Below, piece by piece: positions 22,017 through 22,024 of a DNA stretch of 22,024 nt. This stretch comes from T1Sed10-7 sp047921175. Lineage in GTDB: Bacteria; Actinomycetota; Nitriliruptoria; Nitriliruptorales; Nitriliruptoraceae. Numbering within the stretch: position 1 is the first letter of the stretch; every line of letters starts with the position of its first letter. The position numbers were made by a program, and so were the translations under genes. The stretch is from NCBI GenBank assembly GCA_047921175.1, contig JBLRWQ010000051.1:1-22024 (forward strand). Reading direction: 5' to 3'. The notes beneath the pieces are model-generated. The model worked only from the letters and a program-made list of their open reading frames with translations, ran no database searches and was not told the origin of the DNA.

Positions 22017-22024
22017 CAGGTGGG

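Overview
This is a very GC-rich chromosomal window with ordinary dense bacterial gene packing, strong C/G third-position bias, GTG and TTG starts, and GC-only hairpin terminators without U-tracts. The gene set (class F type sortases, DUF4397 and DUF4446 proteins, a Pat acetyltransferase with its GNAT domain at the N-terminus) points to an Actinomycetota bacterium. The ATP-type rather than GTP-type PEP carboxykinase hints at a lineage outside the classical Streptomyces/Mycobacterium groups. That placement is an inference; there is no rRNA or marker gene here to settle it. No tRNA, rRNA, CRISPR array, transposase or phage gene was seen.

Layout. 1-6462: methionine/one-carbon and acyl-CoA genes: the 3' part of metH, a convergent NTF2-like hypothetical gene, a fused GNAT/ADP-forming acyl-CoA synthetase-like gene (Pat type), then metF. 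6716-8106: an acidic secreted Cys-containing protein and a membrane-anchored DUF218 (SanA/YdcF-like) protein, separated by a clear terminator. 8201-10668: a UDP-GlcNAc/UDP-ManNAc dehydrogenase convergent with a DegT-family sugar aminotransferase, suggesting nucleotide-sugar or surface-glycan synthesis. 10787-12331: ATP-type PEP carboxykinase. 12649-13056: a small conserved actinobacterial protein. 13126-17479 (minus strand): a run of DUF4446 membrane protein, prephenate dehydratase pheA and a metallo-beta-lactamase-fold hydrolase, coupled by 4-nt overlaps, followed after about 80 nt by a dynamin-like GTPase. 17836-20360: a cell-surface module of a secreted, C-terminally anchored DUF4397 protein and two tandem paralogous sortases. 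20412-22016 (minus): a ketoglutarate-semialdehyde-type aldehyde dehydrogenase.

The most unusual signal is not a gene. Several short repeat families are scattered in the intergenic DNA: a palindrome CCACCTCGRTGC-NN-GCAYCGAGGTRG, a GTTGCTCCC/GGGGAGCAAC element, a 42-bp GGGGACC...GGTCCCCAAC element and a 35-bp C/G-rich repeat. They recur together around 2187-2427, 5161-5491, 7474-7492, 12457-12469 and 15093-15136. One palindrome sits inside the metH interdomain linker and one composite copy forms the 3' end of a coding region, which looks like a REP/MITE-like dispersed family that tolerates insertion into coding sequence.

The second point of interest is the DUF4397-sortase-sortase module. The presumed substrate has the tripartite shape of a sorting signal (linker, hydrophobic helix, Arg-rich tail) but no LPXTG motif.
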